From: Thermococcus thioreducens
GTDB lineage: Archaea; Methanobacteriota_B; Thermococci; Thermococcales; Thermococcaceae
NCBI RefSeq assembly: GCF_002214545.1
Contig: NZ_CP015105.1
Span: forward strand, 1,860,001 to 1,924,000
Reading direction: 5' to 3'
Length of the DNA: 64,000 nt
The position numbers were made by a program, and so were the translations under genes. Numbering within the stretch: the stretch's first letter is position 1; the number at the start of each line of letters is the position of its first letter. The notes under the pieces were generated by a model. That model did no database searches, was not told the origin of the DNA, and saw nothing but the letters and a program-made list of their open reading frames with translations. Below, piece after piece: positions 23,473 through 32,313 of this stretch.

Positions 23473-25640
23473 CCCCTTTTCTTCCAGATTATCAGAGCCG
23501 CCCCGAGCAGCAGGAGAGCGGCGAGGAGGTAGGGCAGGGGATTTTCCCCGATGGGCCCCTGAACTACCGTCGTTGTTGGCATCGCTGGAGCGGTTTCGGT
23601 GGCATGGGGTTCCTCCCTCAGAACCACCACCGTTGAGTTCACGAAGCCGTAGAGCTTCACCCCAAGGGGCCTGAGCTCACCCCAGTAGGGGCCCTCGTAG
23701 AGCTCCACGGAGAAAGATGCCCCTTTAGGGAGGGGAGCCACCGTGAAGTAATAGCCCGTTGAGGACTTGAGGAGGGGCCTCGGCTCGGCAAGCTCTGATA
23801 GGTTGCCTTTAATCCAGAGGTTTGCCCTGGAGAGGTTCACGAGACTGGCGTTGAGTGCTATTAATGCCGGAACGCCATTTCCCGAATAGTAGCGGAGCTT
23901 AGCAACGTTACTGACCTTTCCGCCGGTTTCAACTACCACGTCAAGCCAGGCCTTTCCGGTTTTTGTTGATGGAACCTCAACCAGTATCTCTGTTGAGTTC
24001 CAGGAGAGAACCCTCGCTTCAACGCCGCCGATGGTAACCCTCCCACCGCTTCCAAAGCCGGCCCCGGCTATGAGGATTTCCTGGCCGGGTCTTGCGGTGT
24101 AGGGGGTTAAGGAACCTATTAAAGGCCCTTCCTGCTCGCGCTCAATGTGGAAGACGTAGAAGCTGTTTCTCGGCAGTTCTACCGTCGCTTTGCCGTTCTC
24201 AACCACCATCTCTGCTCCGTAGAGGACATCAGCGTAAGTTCCATCGGGCCAGTCGAGGTTGATGCTGAGCTCTGCCGGCGAGCCCTTGTTCATCACAACC
24301 AGAAGTCTGTGCGCTCCAAAGGTTCTCTCAAAGGCCCAGACCGAGTAGTTGGCGTAAACCGTTCTGAAGTCTCCGAAAGCCAAAGCGTCATTGGTCTTTC
24401 TGAGCTTAGCTAAAGTTCTGATTATTCTTGCCGCCTCGGTGGTGTTGTTGAAGACCATCATGGGCCTGTTGTAGGGGTCGCCCTTTCCGTCCCTGCTCAC
24501 AAGGTAGCTCTCGTCGCCGTAGTAGATGACGGGAATACCCGGCAGGGTCATCGTCAGCGCCAGGGCCATGTGGAAGCGCTCTACGGCGTCTTCCCTCCTC
24601 GCTCCATTGAGGAAGCGGATTAAGTCATGGCTGTCGAGGAAGTTTAACTGCTTGTTCGGATAGAGGAAACGGGAGTAGTAGTCCCCAAGCTGGGCCGAGA
24701 GAGTCTCAAGGCTTCCGACGAAGCCAAAGGTTTTCACTATATCCGCCCTTATAGGTATGTTCAGAACCGGCGAGACGTTGGAGTAGCGGTAGAACTCGTA
24801 TAAATCGTCGCTCTTCCCGGGCGATGGTGTGTAGTACTCCCCGTAGATGAAGAGGGGCCTTTCCGAGTACAGGCGGAGGTAAAAGCTTTCAAGCCAGCCA
24901 AGCTCCATGTGCTTGACCGCGTCGATTCTAAGGCCGCAGGCACCGTTCTCGATGAAAAGTCTCGCTCCCTCCGTGAGGTAGGAATCCACCCACGGATTGA
25001 GCTGGTTGAAGTCAGCTAAGCCGTAGAGGTTGGCGTATTTCAGCTGTATTCCCGACCAGATAAAGATGTTGCCGTTGTGGTGGTAGACCTCTTCCCTTAT
25101 GCCCGTTATCGGGTTCACGCTCGCGTTCTTCGTGTCCTCAAAGTAGTCAGTGATTTTGGTCCCGTTGTCGTACAGGGAACCGAACTCACCGTCCATTGCC
25201 GGATTGGAGTGGTTGGGGACGTAATCAACGATTATACAAATCCCCCTCTTTTTGGCCTCCTCTACCAGCTTAAGGAAGTCCTTCCAGGTTCCGAAGTGCT
25301 CCTCTATGCGTTTGTAATCCCTCGTCCAGTAGCCGTGGTATGGAGCGGAGCCATGTGCCATCTTGTTGATGTTGTCGTTGAGCGGGGAGACCCATATCAT
25401 CGAGACGCCGAGGCTTGCTATGTAGTCGAGGTTCTCCGTGAGGCCCTCCAGGTCGCCTCCCCAGTAAAGGCGGTAGTTTCTGTGCTCCGGATCGTAGAAG
25501 GGCCCGTTGTTGCTCTGATTGCCATCGTAGAAACGGTCGACCATAACCTGATAGACGACGCCCCTTTCAGGGACGGGATAGGCCCCCACTGCAGGAAATG
25601 CAAGAAGTAGCACGATAAAGATAACCTTCACCAGCCTCAT
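23469..25640 (-). CDS. Secreted, membrane-anchored GH13 glycoside hydrolase/CGTase-like enzyme
   Basis: 723 residues. Signal peptide (1-20), GH13 barrel (about 25-400), a beta C-domain (about 420-505), an IPT/TIG domain (about 510-600), a further beta segment, a Thr/Pro linker and a C-terminal helix (YLLAALLLLGAALIIW) with K-K-R-G. Catalytic regions are intact: D-Y-V-P-N-H (139-144), G-L-R-I-D-A-V-K-H with nucleophile D240, acid/base E268 in G-E-Y-Y, and D339 in S-H-D. The domain order recalls archaeal cyclodextrin glucanotransferases/alpha-amylases, but the product is not determinable by eye. The cell-surface anchor suggests starch processing for maltodextrin uptake. Its promoter carries a TGM operator. 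Confidence 0.88.
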   Translation of the reverse strand: MRLVKVIFIVLLLAFPAVGAYPVPERGVVYQVMVDRFYDGNQSNNGPFYDPEHRNYRLYWGGDLEGLTENLDYIASLGVSMIWVSPLNDNINKMAHGSAPYHGYWTRDYKRIEEHFGTWKDFLKLVEEAKKRGICIIVDYVPNHSNPAMDGEFGSLYDNGTKITDYFEDTKNASVNPITGIREEVYHHNGNIFIWSGIQLKYANLYGLADFNQLNPWVDSYLTEGARLFIENGACGLRIDAVKHMELGWLESFYLRLYSERPLFIYGEYYTPSPGKSDDLYEFYRYSNVSPVLNIPIRADIVKTFGFVGSLETLSAQLGDYYSRFLYPNKQLNFLDSHDLIRFLNGARREDAVERFHMALALTMTLPGIPVIYYGDESYLVSRDGKGDPYNRPMMVFNNTTEAARIIRTLAKLRKTNDALAFGDFRTVYANYSVWAFERTFGAHRLLVVMNKGSPAELSINLDWPDGTYADVLYGAEMVVENGKATVELPRNSFYVFHIEREQEGPLIGSLTPYTARPGQEILIAGAGFGSGGRVTIGGVEARVLSWNSTEILVEVPSTKTGKAWLDVVVETGGKVSNVAKLRYYSGNGVPALIALNASLVNLSRANLWIKGNLSELAEPRPLLKSSTGYYFTVAPLPKGASFSVELYEGPYWGELRPLGVKLYGFVNSTVVVLREEPHATETAPAMPTTTVVQGPIGENPLPYLLAALLLLGAALIIWKKRG

Positions 25641-25642
25641 TA

Positions 25643-25659
25643 TATCACCAAAAGTGATA
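25643..25659 (-). promoter_or_regulatory. Thermococcales glycolytic motif (TGM), Tgr/TrmBL1 operator
   Basis: TATCAC-N5-GTGATA matches the TGM consensus exactly. It lies between the TATA box (TTTTTAAGG on the minus strand, about 25670-25678) and ATG 25640. TGMs downstream of the TATA box mark genes repressed by Tgr (TrmBL1) and released by maltodextrins, which fits a starch-degrading enzyme. Confidence 0.88.
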
Positions 25660-25679
25660 AGAAAAGGGCCTTAAAAACT

Positions 25680-26342
25680 TCACGTTCTTTCTATGTCCTT
25701 GAAGCTCATGGACACCTCTGAACCAAGGATCTCGTCATTCGCAGCCTTCACGGCCCTGAGTCGGTACTTCCCCCTTTCAGCCTCCCACTGGAGCACCGTG
25801 CTGGCAGTCTCCTCAAGGAGGGGCAACAACTCAGGGGTTCTTTTCTCCAGCACGTCGCGGTTTATGAAGTAGAGGGCAAAGCGACTCTTCCTTCCGACAA
25901 AGGTCGAGATGTTGCGGACGAGCCTTATCACGTCCTGCCTCTCGAGGGCCACGAAGAGCTTGTGTATGCCGAGGACCGGATTGCACACGACCTTTTCAGG
26001 CACGACCTTGTCGTATATCTTGCCATAATACTTGAAGTCGAGGGAGTACTTGTCCACCTCGACCCTGCCAACGACGTTGCCGAACTCCCTGCTGCCGCCT
26101 ATCTTTATCACAGGAATCTCCATTAAATCATCCGTATCCAGCCCCATAAGTTCAAGCCGGGTCACGTATTCGGCGAAGGTATCGGAGATGTCATCGATGA
26201 GAACTGGGCGGCCGGCATTCGTGCACCCCCTGCAGATCAGGTACAGAAGTATTTCCGGGGAGGACACCGAACTGTACTCGACGAGCACAGTCTCACCTGG
26301 CAGGATATTGAAAAGTATCAAGTCAATCCCGCGGTATGCCAT
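25680..26342 (-). CDS. DUF257-family protein
   Basis: 220 residues. The pattern G-E-T-V-L-V-E-Y-S-S near residue 16, then I-C-R-G-C, V-L-I-D-D-I-S-D-T near 48, and G-I-H-K-L-F-V-A-L near 127 matches the DUF257 family, seen mainly in Thermococcales. The fold resembles a RecA/KaiC core without a clear Walker A motif. Function unknown. ATG 26342 is taken rather than the GTG six bases earlier. AGCTTTTATAG (minus strand, about 26379-26389) is a suitable TATA box. Confidence 0.72.
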   Translation of the reverse strand: MAYRGIDLILFNILPGETVLVEYSSVSSPEILLYLICRGCTNAGRPVLIDDISDTFAEYVTRLELMGLDTDDLMEIPVIKIGGSREFGNVVGRVEVDKYSLDFKYYGKIYDKVVPEKVVCNPVLGIHKLFVALERQDVIRLVRNISTFVGRKSRFALYFINRDVLEKRTPELLPLLEETASTVLQWEAERGKYRLRAVKAANDEILGSEVSMSFKDIERT

Positions 26343-26406
26343 ACACACGCACCCAAATAGCTTTTAAGACGTGTAACTATAAAAGCTTACCTAAGAACAT
26401 CGAAAT

Positions 26407-27696
26407 TTACACAAGCCTGGCAATGCCAAGAACCCTGGGCGAATAAAATGAGCCTTTTCTGTAGACTTTACGTCCTATTGCGTTTAGAGCGCGGAGGAAC
26501 TCGAAGGCGTTCCCAACGAGCATGTTGTCCCGGAACGGTATGACCTCTCCACCCCTGACAAGGTAGCCCAGCTCCACGGTCAGCGAGAAGTCGCCGCTGA
26601 CCGGGTTTGCAGTGTGCTCGCCGAAGACCTTCTTAACAACTACGCCCTCAAACTCCTCCAGGTTGTCCCTTCCTGCCCCAACCACCACGTTGCTCGTCCC
26701 GATATGGGGCATCGTCCTGAAGTCTCTGACAGCGTTTCCAGTACTCTCCATGTTCAAAAAGCGTGCGTAAGTCTCATCGAGAAGGAACGAGCGTATAACG
26801 CCATCTTCCACCAGAACTGTCCTCTCGCCGGGGTTTCCTTCACCGTCAAAGGGGAAGCTCCCGACACCCGCAGGTATCGTTGCGTCGTCAATGACTTCCA
26901 GTCCCTCCGGGGCCACGTCTTCCCCCGGCTTGGAAAAGCGGCTCCTCCCGTAGTAAACACCGTCGCCGAATAGGTTCTCAAGGAGGATTCCAAGGATGGC
27001 GCGGAATGCCTCGGGCTCAAGAAGAATCTCACCCGAGTAAGGCTCCGCCTTCCCGGCGCGGTAGCTCAGTTCGGCCTCCTCGACCGCTTTTTGAATCGCC
27101 CCCTCAAGCTCCTCAAAGGGCTGGAGTGACCGATAAGCCTGATAGTACGAACCGGAGCCAGTCCGCTCACCCCTCTTCACGGCGTAGGCAGAGACGCTCA
27201 TTCCGGTGCCCCTCCCCTCAAAGAAAATTCCGTTGGAGTTCGCTATCCCGTAATTGCTGACCGCAAGGGCTATCGAACCCGAGAGGGTCAGTGAGTCATA
27301 TTTCAGCTCGCGCATCTTGGCGGCGAACTCCCCAGCGAGGGAATGGGCCTCTTCAAAGGGAATCTCATCTATCCTCCTGTCGTAGAGCCCGTCAACGCGG
27401 GGCACCCTGGAAGGGGTCGGGAAACCACTGAAGGGGACCTCGCTAACTCTGGCGAGCTTTACGGTTCTCTTCACGAGCTCCTCAAGGGCCTTCCGCTCGT
27501 GGTTAAGGCCGGTTATGTAGGAAAAGCCCAGCTTCCCATTATAGCCCACGCGGAGGCCTATGCCGGAGTGGAACTTCCGCTGGGAGCGCTCAAGCCTCTC
27601 CCTCTCTATCCGGAAGGAGCCTCCCCGTCCCTTTTCCCAGTAAATCTCCCACTCAACGTTCTCACGTTCGAGTATGCCGATGAGCTCGTCGATCAC
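26407..27696 (-). CDS. pmbA: PmbA/TldE-like subunit of the TldD/TldE protease
   Basis: 429 residues from GTG 27696, which overlaps the tldD stop as GTGA. Its first residues are M-I-D-E-L-I-G-I-L-E. It shows the PmbA pattern (G-L-R-V-G-Y-N-G-K-L-G-F-S, and G-N-A-V-R-D-F-R-T-M-P-H-I-G-T-S-N near 325) and lacks the HExxxH metal motif, as TldE/PmbA subunits do. The TldD/E heterodimer is a metalloprotease that degrades unfolded peptides in bacteria; archaeal substrates are unknown. Confidence 0.9.
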   Translation of the reverse strand: MIDELIGILERENVEWEIYWEKGRGGSFRIERERLERSQRKFHSGIGLRVGYNGKLGFSYITGLNHERKALEELVKRTVKLARVSEVPFSGFPTPSRVPRVDGLYDRRIDEIPFEEAHSLAGEFAAKMRELKYDSLTLSGSIALAVSNYGIANSNGIFFEGRGTGMSVSAYAVKRGERTGSGSYYQAYRSLQPFEELEGAIQKAVEEAELSYRAGKAEPYSGEILLEPEAFRAILGILLENLFGDGVYYGRSRFSKPGEDVAPEGLEVIDDATIPAGVGSFPFDGEGNPGERTVLVEDGVIRSFLLDETYARFLNMESTGNAVRDFRTMPHIGTSNVVVGAGRDNLEEFEGVVVKKVFGEHTANPVSGDFSLTVELGYLVRGGEVIPFRDNMLVGNAFEFLRALNAIGRKVYRKGSFYSPRVLGIARLV

Positions 27697-29054
27697 CGCA
27701 ATCCCCCCACGAGGGCCCTTGTAAGAACGTGAGGCCCGCCATCGTCGACCGGCACCCACTGACCTTTCCCACAGTATCCCGGGAACTCTATCCTGAGGTC
27801 GTCCCCTATGGCGCGGATGTTCCTCAGGACGTTGAGGATCCATCCAGAGAGTGCCACATCTCTCACCTGGGCTTTAATTTCGCCGTTCTCGATTATGTAA
27901 CCCTCCTTGGCACCAAAGGTGAAGGTGCCGTTGGCCGTGTCAACTTCGCCGCCCTTGTCCCCTATCATGTAGAGGCCGTTCTTGACCTCTTCGACCATTT
28001 CCTCAAAGCTCCAGTCTCCGGGCTCGACGTAGGTGTTGCTCATCCTCACGAGGGGCTGGTAGCTGTAGCCCTGAGCCCTGCCGTGACCATTTGGTTCGAG
28101 ACCGAGCAAAGCGCTCGTCTCGCGGTCGGTGAGGTAATTCACCAGAACGCCGTTCTTTATTATCTCAACCCTCCTGGCCTTTATTCCCTCGTCATCGTAA
28201 ACATAGGAGCCAAACTTGCCCGGAAGCGTTGGGTCGTCCACGACAGTTAGCCCCTCGACGGCTATTCTCTCACCCAGCTTACCAGCCAAGATGCTGTCGC
28301 CGTTCTTAACGGAATCGGCCTCGACGGCGTGGCCCAAAGCCTCGTGGATGAAGACGCCAGTGAGCTCGGGATCCATTATCACAGGGAACTCGCCGGAAGG
28401 GGGCGACTGGGCGTGGAGAAGTGAAATTGCTTTCTCCCTCACGAAGGCAGTCCAGCGGTTCAGATCTATCCTTTCAACCAGCTCCCACCCGGCCGTTCCG
28501 CCAAAGCTCTTCCAGTAGCTCTGCATCTCGCCGTTCCCCCTGGCAGTCACAGAGAAGCTCAGCCTCAGCCTTGGGACGACCGTCTCTATCTCGCTTCCGA
28601 GGGAGTTGAAGTAGAAGCTCTCCTTGAGGCCGTCCCCGTAGTAAACGCTCCTGTTGGATATATCACCTCCACGGAGGAGCGAATCGATTTCCTTTACGAG
28701 GGCGAGCTTGTCTTCGATATCCAGGTCCAGAAAGCTCTTTTTGGGCCTTATCTCTGCCCTGTCCTTCACGGGGTCGCCAAGGTAAATCTTCGAGTCCCCC
28801 CTAGAAAGCTTCGCTATCTTCATGGCGGCCTCTATGGCATCCCCTGCTCGGCTCATATCGTTGGCGCTCGAAAATCCCCACGCACCGTTGAAGGCCCTGA
28901 CTCCTATACCCACCTCAGTGTTCATCCCCAGCTCTTCCAGCTGGCCGTTCTGCATTGAGAGGTGTGATGCGGTAACCCGGGTTACACGTATCTCATAATA
29001 GGATATACCGTAACGTCCCGCGAGCTCCTCGGCGGTTCTTAATAGACCCTCCAT
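27693..29054 (-). CDS. tldD: TldD-like metalloprotease subunit
   Basis: 453 residues from ATG 29054 (M-E-G-L-L-R-T-A-E-E-L). The metal site H-E-A-L-G-H-A-V-E is near residue 230 and the family end G-K-G-Q-W-V-P-V-D-D-G-G-P-H-V is present. Catalytic partner of the PmbA-like subunit. The TATA box (TTTATAT, 29086-29092, read on the minus strand) puts transcription start at about 29064, so the leader is only some ten bases and carries GGTGGGAGG. An in-frame ATG at 29072 is less likely. Confidence 0.92.
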   Translation of the reverse strand: MEGLLRTAEELAGRYGISYYEIRVTRVTASHLSMQNGQLEELGMNTEVGIGVRAFNGAWGFSSANDMSRAGDAIEAAMKIAKLSRGDSKIYLGDPVKDRAEIRPKKSFLDLDIEDKLALVKEIDSLLRGGDISNRSVYYGDGLKESFYFNSLGSEIETVVPRLRLSFSVTARGNGEMQSYWKSFGGTAGWELVERIDLNRWTAFVREKAISLLHAQSPPSGEFPVIMDPELTGVFIHEALGHAVEADSVKNGDSILAGKLGERIAVEGLTVVDDPTLPGKFGSYVYDDEGIKARRVEIIKNGVLVNYLTDRETSALLGLEPNGHGRAQGYSYQPLVRMSNTYVEPGDWSFEEMVEEVKNGLYMIGDKGGEVDTANGTFTFGAKEGYIIENGEIKAQVRDVALSGWILNVLRNIRAIGDDLRIEFPGYCGKGQWVPVDDGGPHVLTRALVGGLR

Positions 29055-29136
29055 CCTCCCACCGATGGACATAAAAGGGATAGCGTTTATATGGGTTCCC
29101 ATAGAGGGATGAACCACAAGCGTTTAAGTGTTGGGT

Positions 29137-29646
29137 ATGGAGAGGCGTAATGAAATACTCCAGTACATCCAGAGCAAACCGGGGATAACCTTCAGGGAGC
29201 TGGCAAGGGAGCTCGGAATAGGCATAGGTGACCTGCAGTACCACCTCTACCGGCTGGAGAAGGAGAAGAAGGTGTTTTCAAGGAAGCTCGGAAAGAGGCG
29301 CTACATATTCCCCGAGGGCTTTGAAGGGGAGTGCCAGAAGCTCATCATAGCAATCTCGACCGAGACCCGGAGGAGGATCCTCCTGCTCCTGATGGAAGGC
29401 CCCATGACCCAGAGCGAGATAGCCAAAAGGCTAAGGCTCAGCCAGCCTACCGTGAGCTACCACATGGGGGAGCTCCTGAAGCTCGGCATCGTCGATGCCA
29501 GGAAGGAGGGGAAGAGTGTGGTGTACACCCTCTCCTATGACCCGGGGATAATAGCGCGCGTCATAAAGGACTACCGGCCGAGCCTCTGGGAGAAGCTGGC
29601 CGACAACCTGATAGATCTGCTCACCAGCGTGGGTGATGAGGAATGA
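29137..29646 (+). CDS. Transcription regulator with two winged-helix domains
   Basis: 169 residues. Two tandem winged helices: residues about 3-60 (M-E-R-R-N-E-I-L-Q-Y-I-Q...L-A-R-E-L-G-I) and about 70-135 in ArsR style (T-E-T-R-R-R-I-L-L-L-L...S-E-I-A-K-R-L-R-L-S-Q-P-T-V-S-Y-H). No ligand domain is seen. It is divergent from tldD and overlaps the next membrane-protein gene (ATGA). This regulator/membrane pair layout often means that the membrane protein senses or modulates the regulator. ATG 29137 has no RBS. Confidence 0.85.
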   Translation: MERRNEILQYIQSKPGITFRELARELGIGIGDLQYHLYRLEKEKKVFSRKLGKRRYIFPEGFEGECQKLIIAISTETRRRILLLLMEGPMTQSEIAKRLRLSQPTVSYHMGELLKLGIVDARKEGKSVVYTLSYDPGIIARVIKDYRPSLWEKLADNLIDLLTSVGDEE

Positions 29647-29897
29647 TTGAAACCATACTTACAGTCACGGCACTGATCCTCGCACTGGCCCTTGCGGGGA
29701 TCTCGTTGATAGCCTACAAGAAGAGCCATCTCCGCGCGGCGCTCTACCTGATAGCCGCGTTCCTCCTGCTGGCAATAAAGAAGGTCATAGAGACCCTGCA
29801 TCTGGCGGCGTGGATAGAGAGAGACGTGAGCATAGCCGTCGGCACACTGGAGGTCATAGTCCTAGTTCTCTTTGTTCTGGCACTTTGGAAGCGCTAG
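29643..29897 (+). CDS. Three-helix membrane protein partnered with the HTH regulator
   Basis: 84 residues, three hydrophobic helices: about 4-24, 32-50 and 61-80. A conserved-looking K-K-V-I-E-T-L-H-L sits in the second loop. No known domain. Translated with the upstream double winged-helix regulator through an ATGA overlap. Its 3' end overlaps the convergent UspA gene by four bases. Confidence 0.75.
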   Translation: MIETILTVTALILALALAGISLIAYKKSHLRAALYLIAAFLLLAIKKVIETLHLAAWIERDVSIAVGTLEVIVLVLFVLALWKR

Positions 29898-30343
29898 CGA
29901 ACCACCAACACCGGAGGCTCTATCGAGCCAACGACCTCCTCCAGAAGGCTTCCTATCCTCGTTTTTCCACTCCTCCCGTAGGCCCCCATGACGACAAGCC
30001 CGTACTTTCCGGAGTTGGCTTCCCCAAGAATTGTGTCCTTTGCTGAGCCCTCCACAATCCTTATCGAACAGTTGACGCCCTCCTGGTGGCAGAGCTCAAG
30101 GAGGTTCGTCATTATGTCCTTTATACTGGTTTTCATCTCCCTCCATATCTCCTCCTCGAACTTCTGAACATTTTTTAAATCCTGGCTCAGCATCCCCATG
30201 TTGAAGGCGAGAGCCTTGGCCTCTCTCCTGTCCAATACTGAGAAGAGCGTGAGCTTACCTCCCCTCCTCTTCGCTATGGCTATCGCGTGCAGGGCTGCCT
30301 TCTGGCTCCACTTCGAACCATCAACGAGCACGAGTATCCTCAT
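29894..30343 (-). CDS. Universal stress protein (UspA family)
   Basis: 149 residues. It starts [11 protein letters not shown] and carries the ATP-binding pattern G-A-Y-G-R-S-G-K-T-R-I-G-S near 118-130 (G-2x-G-9x-G-S). It is probably an ATP-binding regulator. The gene begins three bases after the transporter stop, so it is the last gene of a UspA-transporter-UspA operon and likely acts on that transporter. Confidence 0.9.
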   Translation of the reverse strand: MRILVLVDGSKWSQKAALHAIAIAKRRGGKLTLFSVLDRREAKALAFNMGMLSQDLKNVQKFEEEIWREMKTSIKDIMTNLLELCHQEGVNCSIRIVEGSAKDTILGEANSGKYGLVVMGAYGRSGKTRIGSLLEEVVGSIEPPVLVVR

Positions 30344-30346
30344 AGA

Positions 30347-31633
30347 TCACACCCCTATGTATCTTATCCAAATCAGAACCATACCCACGCCGACCGTGCT
30401 CAGCATTATTACAAGGCCTATCTTAAGGAAGTCCATGAAGGTTATGTTGAGCCTCTCCCTGGCGGCAATACCCAGAACGACGATGTTGGCGCTCGCACCT
30501 ATCGCGGTGCCGTTTCCACCGAGACAGGCCCCGAGGGACAGCGCCCACCAGAGGGGATAGACGTCCATAGAGACGCTCATGGATTTTATCAGAGGTATCA
30601 TTGCCGCAGTCAGGGGTATGTTGTCCACTATGGCCGAGGCTATGGCCGAGAACCACGTGACCATCACTATGGCCTGTCCCGTCGTGTGGACGTAGCCGAG
30701 AAGCCAGCGCGCAACGTCGTCTATAACCCCGGTCTCAACGAGTGAACCAACGACTATGAAGAGCCCCATGAAGAAGAATATGGCAGTCCACTCAATCTTT
30801 TCGAGGACTTCCGTGGGCTCCATCCTGCTCCAGAGCAGGAGAACTGAAGCGCCGCTGAGGGCCACGACGGCGGGGTGTATTCCAAGCCTGTCGTGAATGA
30901 AGAACAGCAGCACAACTGCCAGTATCACGATGACCGACTTCCGGAAGAGGGAGCGGTCCCTTATGGCCTCGTCCTCCCTGAGCATCTGGATGGTCGACTG
31001 AATCCTCTCCATCTTTGCGGGGGTTATCCTCATGGCGTCCCGGTAGACAAGGTATATTATACCGAGGGTTATGAGGAGGTCTATGGCCGCTATGGGCCCC
31101 ATGTTCAGGAGGAACTCGGTGAAGCTCAGTCCAGCGGCAGAGCCTATCATTATGTTGGGGGGGTCGCCTATCAGTGTTGCCGTTCCGCCGATGTTTGATG
31201 CAAATATCTCGGCCAGCAGGTAAGGAATCGGGTTAACGTCCATGAGGCGGGTTATATAGAGGAGCATCGGCGTCAGGAGAAGGACGGTGGTAACGTTGTC
31301 GAGAACGGAGCTTACAAGGGCGGTCACTATGGAAAACAGTATGAGAACCTTCATGGGGCTGCCCCTGGCAAACTTCGCCGTTTTTATCGCTATGAACTCG
31401 AAGAGACCGCTTTCCTTGGCCGTGTTGACTATCATCATCATGCCGATAAGCAGGAGGAGCGTGCCGAGGTCAAGGTACTCGGGCATTTTCTCCCAGGGGA
31501 CGACCCCCATAAAGAGCACTATTGATGCCCCAAACAGGGCAGCAACGGTCCTGTGAACCCTTTCACTGATTATCAGGGCGTAGATAAAGATGAACACTGC
31601 AACAGCCACTGCTACTTGTCCATCCGGAGTCAT
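30347..31633 (-). CDS. ArsB/NhaD-type (ion transporter superfamily) permease
   Basis: 428 residues with about eleven membrane helices. Family features: N-V-T-T-V-L-L-L-T-P-M near residue 110 and S-N-I-G-G-T-A-T-L-I-G-D-P-P-N-I-M-I-G near 146, with a repeat-related D-N-I-P-L-T-A-A-M and G-G-N-G-T-A-I-G-A-S-A-N in the second half. Substrate may be an oxyanion, a dicarboxylate or Na+/H+; it cannot be told from sequence. ATG 31633 follows GGGTGGTCTCG. Flanked on both sides by UspA genes in one operon. Confidence 0.88.
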   Translation of the reverse strand: MTPDGQVAVAVAVFIFIYALIISERVHRTVAALFGASIVLFMGVVPWEKMPEYLDLGTLLLLIGMMMIVNTAKESGLFEFIAIKTAKFARGSPMKVLILFSIVTALVSSVLDNVTTVLLLTPMLLYITRLMDVNPIPYLLAEIFASNIGGTATLIGDPPNIMIGSAAGLSFTEFLLNMGPIAAIDLLITLGIIYLVYRDAMRITPAKMERIQSTIQMLREDEAIRDRSLFRKSVIVILAVVLLFFIHDRLGIHPAVVALSGASVLLLWSRMEPTEVLEKIEWTAIFFFMGLFIVVGSLVETGVIDDVARWLLGYVHTTGQAIVMVTWFSAIASAIVDNIPLTAAMIPLIKSMSVSMDVYPLWWALSLGACLGGNGTAIGASANIVVLGIAARERLNITFMDFLKIGLVIMLSTVGVGMVLIWIRYIGV

Positions 31634-31643
31634 CGAGACCACC

Positions 31644-32195
31644 CTAATACACTATCGTTGGCTTGTCCACGTGCTGGACTATCTTAAGGACCAGCGGGCT
31701 TATTGGGGATATCTTCGTAACCTCGGAGCCGTAGCTCCTCGAAATAACAAGCAGGTCAAACTCTTCCCCCTCCATCATCTTCACAACGTCATCGCTTTTG
31801 CTGCCTATGAACTGTCTGTGCCTGACACGAAGCCCGTGCATTTCAAGCCTTGAAGCTATCTCAGCGGCAACCCGTTCGGCGAATTCCATCTTGGCCCTTT
31901 TGAGTTTTTCAGCCTCATCCCTGCCGAGGGTCTGCTCTATCAGCAGGAGGGTCCTCTTCTCGGAGATGTAAACAACGGTAACCGATGCACCGGGGTAAGC
32001 ACTCAGTATTTCGTAGAGCTCCTCGGGTATGTTTCCAGAGAACCTGTCCACAGGCATGAGAATCGAGTGTATTTCCGGTAAAACGAACTCTTCGGGTAGG
32101 AGAAGGAACTCGCGGTAGCGCTTCGCTATCTCCTCGTATCTCCCGCCGGCAATGTTCCTGAACTTCCTGGCGATAAGCCTGCTGAATACATCCAT
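31644..32195 (-). CDS. Universal stress protein-like protein, divergent member
   Basis: 183 residues from ATG 32195, preceded by GGGGATGAC; ATG 32201 is an alternative. The UspA core is recognisable (I-L-M-P-V-D-R-F-S-G near 48, V-T-V-V-Y-I-S, D-L-L-V-I-S-R-S-Y-G-S-E near 155), but the N-terminal 40 residues are an extra basic helix. The final G-9x-G(S/T) ATP loop is weak, so it may not bind ATP. First gene of the UspA-transporter-UspA operon. TATA-like GCTTAAATC on the minus strand near 32232. Confidence 0.82.
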   Translation of the reverse strand: MDVFSRLIARKFRNIAGGRYEEIAKRYREFLLLPEEFVLPEIHSILMPVDRFSGNIPEELYEILSAYPGASVTVVYISEKRTLLLIEQTLGRDEAEKLKRAKMEFAERVAAEIASRLEMHGLRVRHRQFIGSKSDDVVKMMEGEEFDLLVISRSYGSEVTKISPISPLVLKIVQHVDKPTIVY

Positions 32196-32313
32196 TGTCA
32201 TCCCCAGACTGGGAAGATAAGGAGATGATTTAAGCTTTTTGCCGGTTCGTTTTAGAGGGTTGAACCATAAACGCTTTATTAAAGCCCTGCGAGCTAAAAT
32301 CGGGGTGAGAAAA

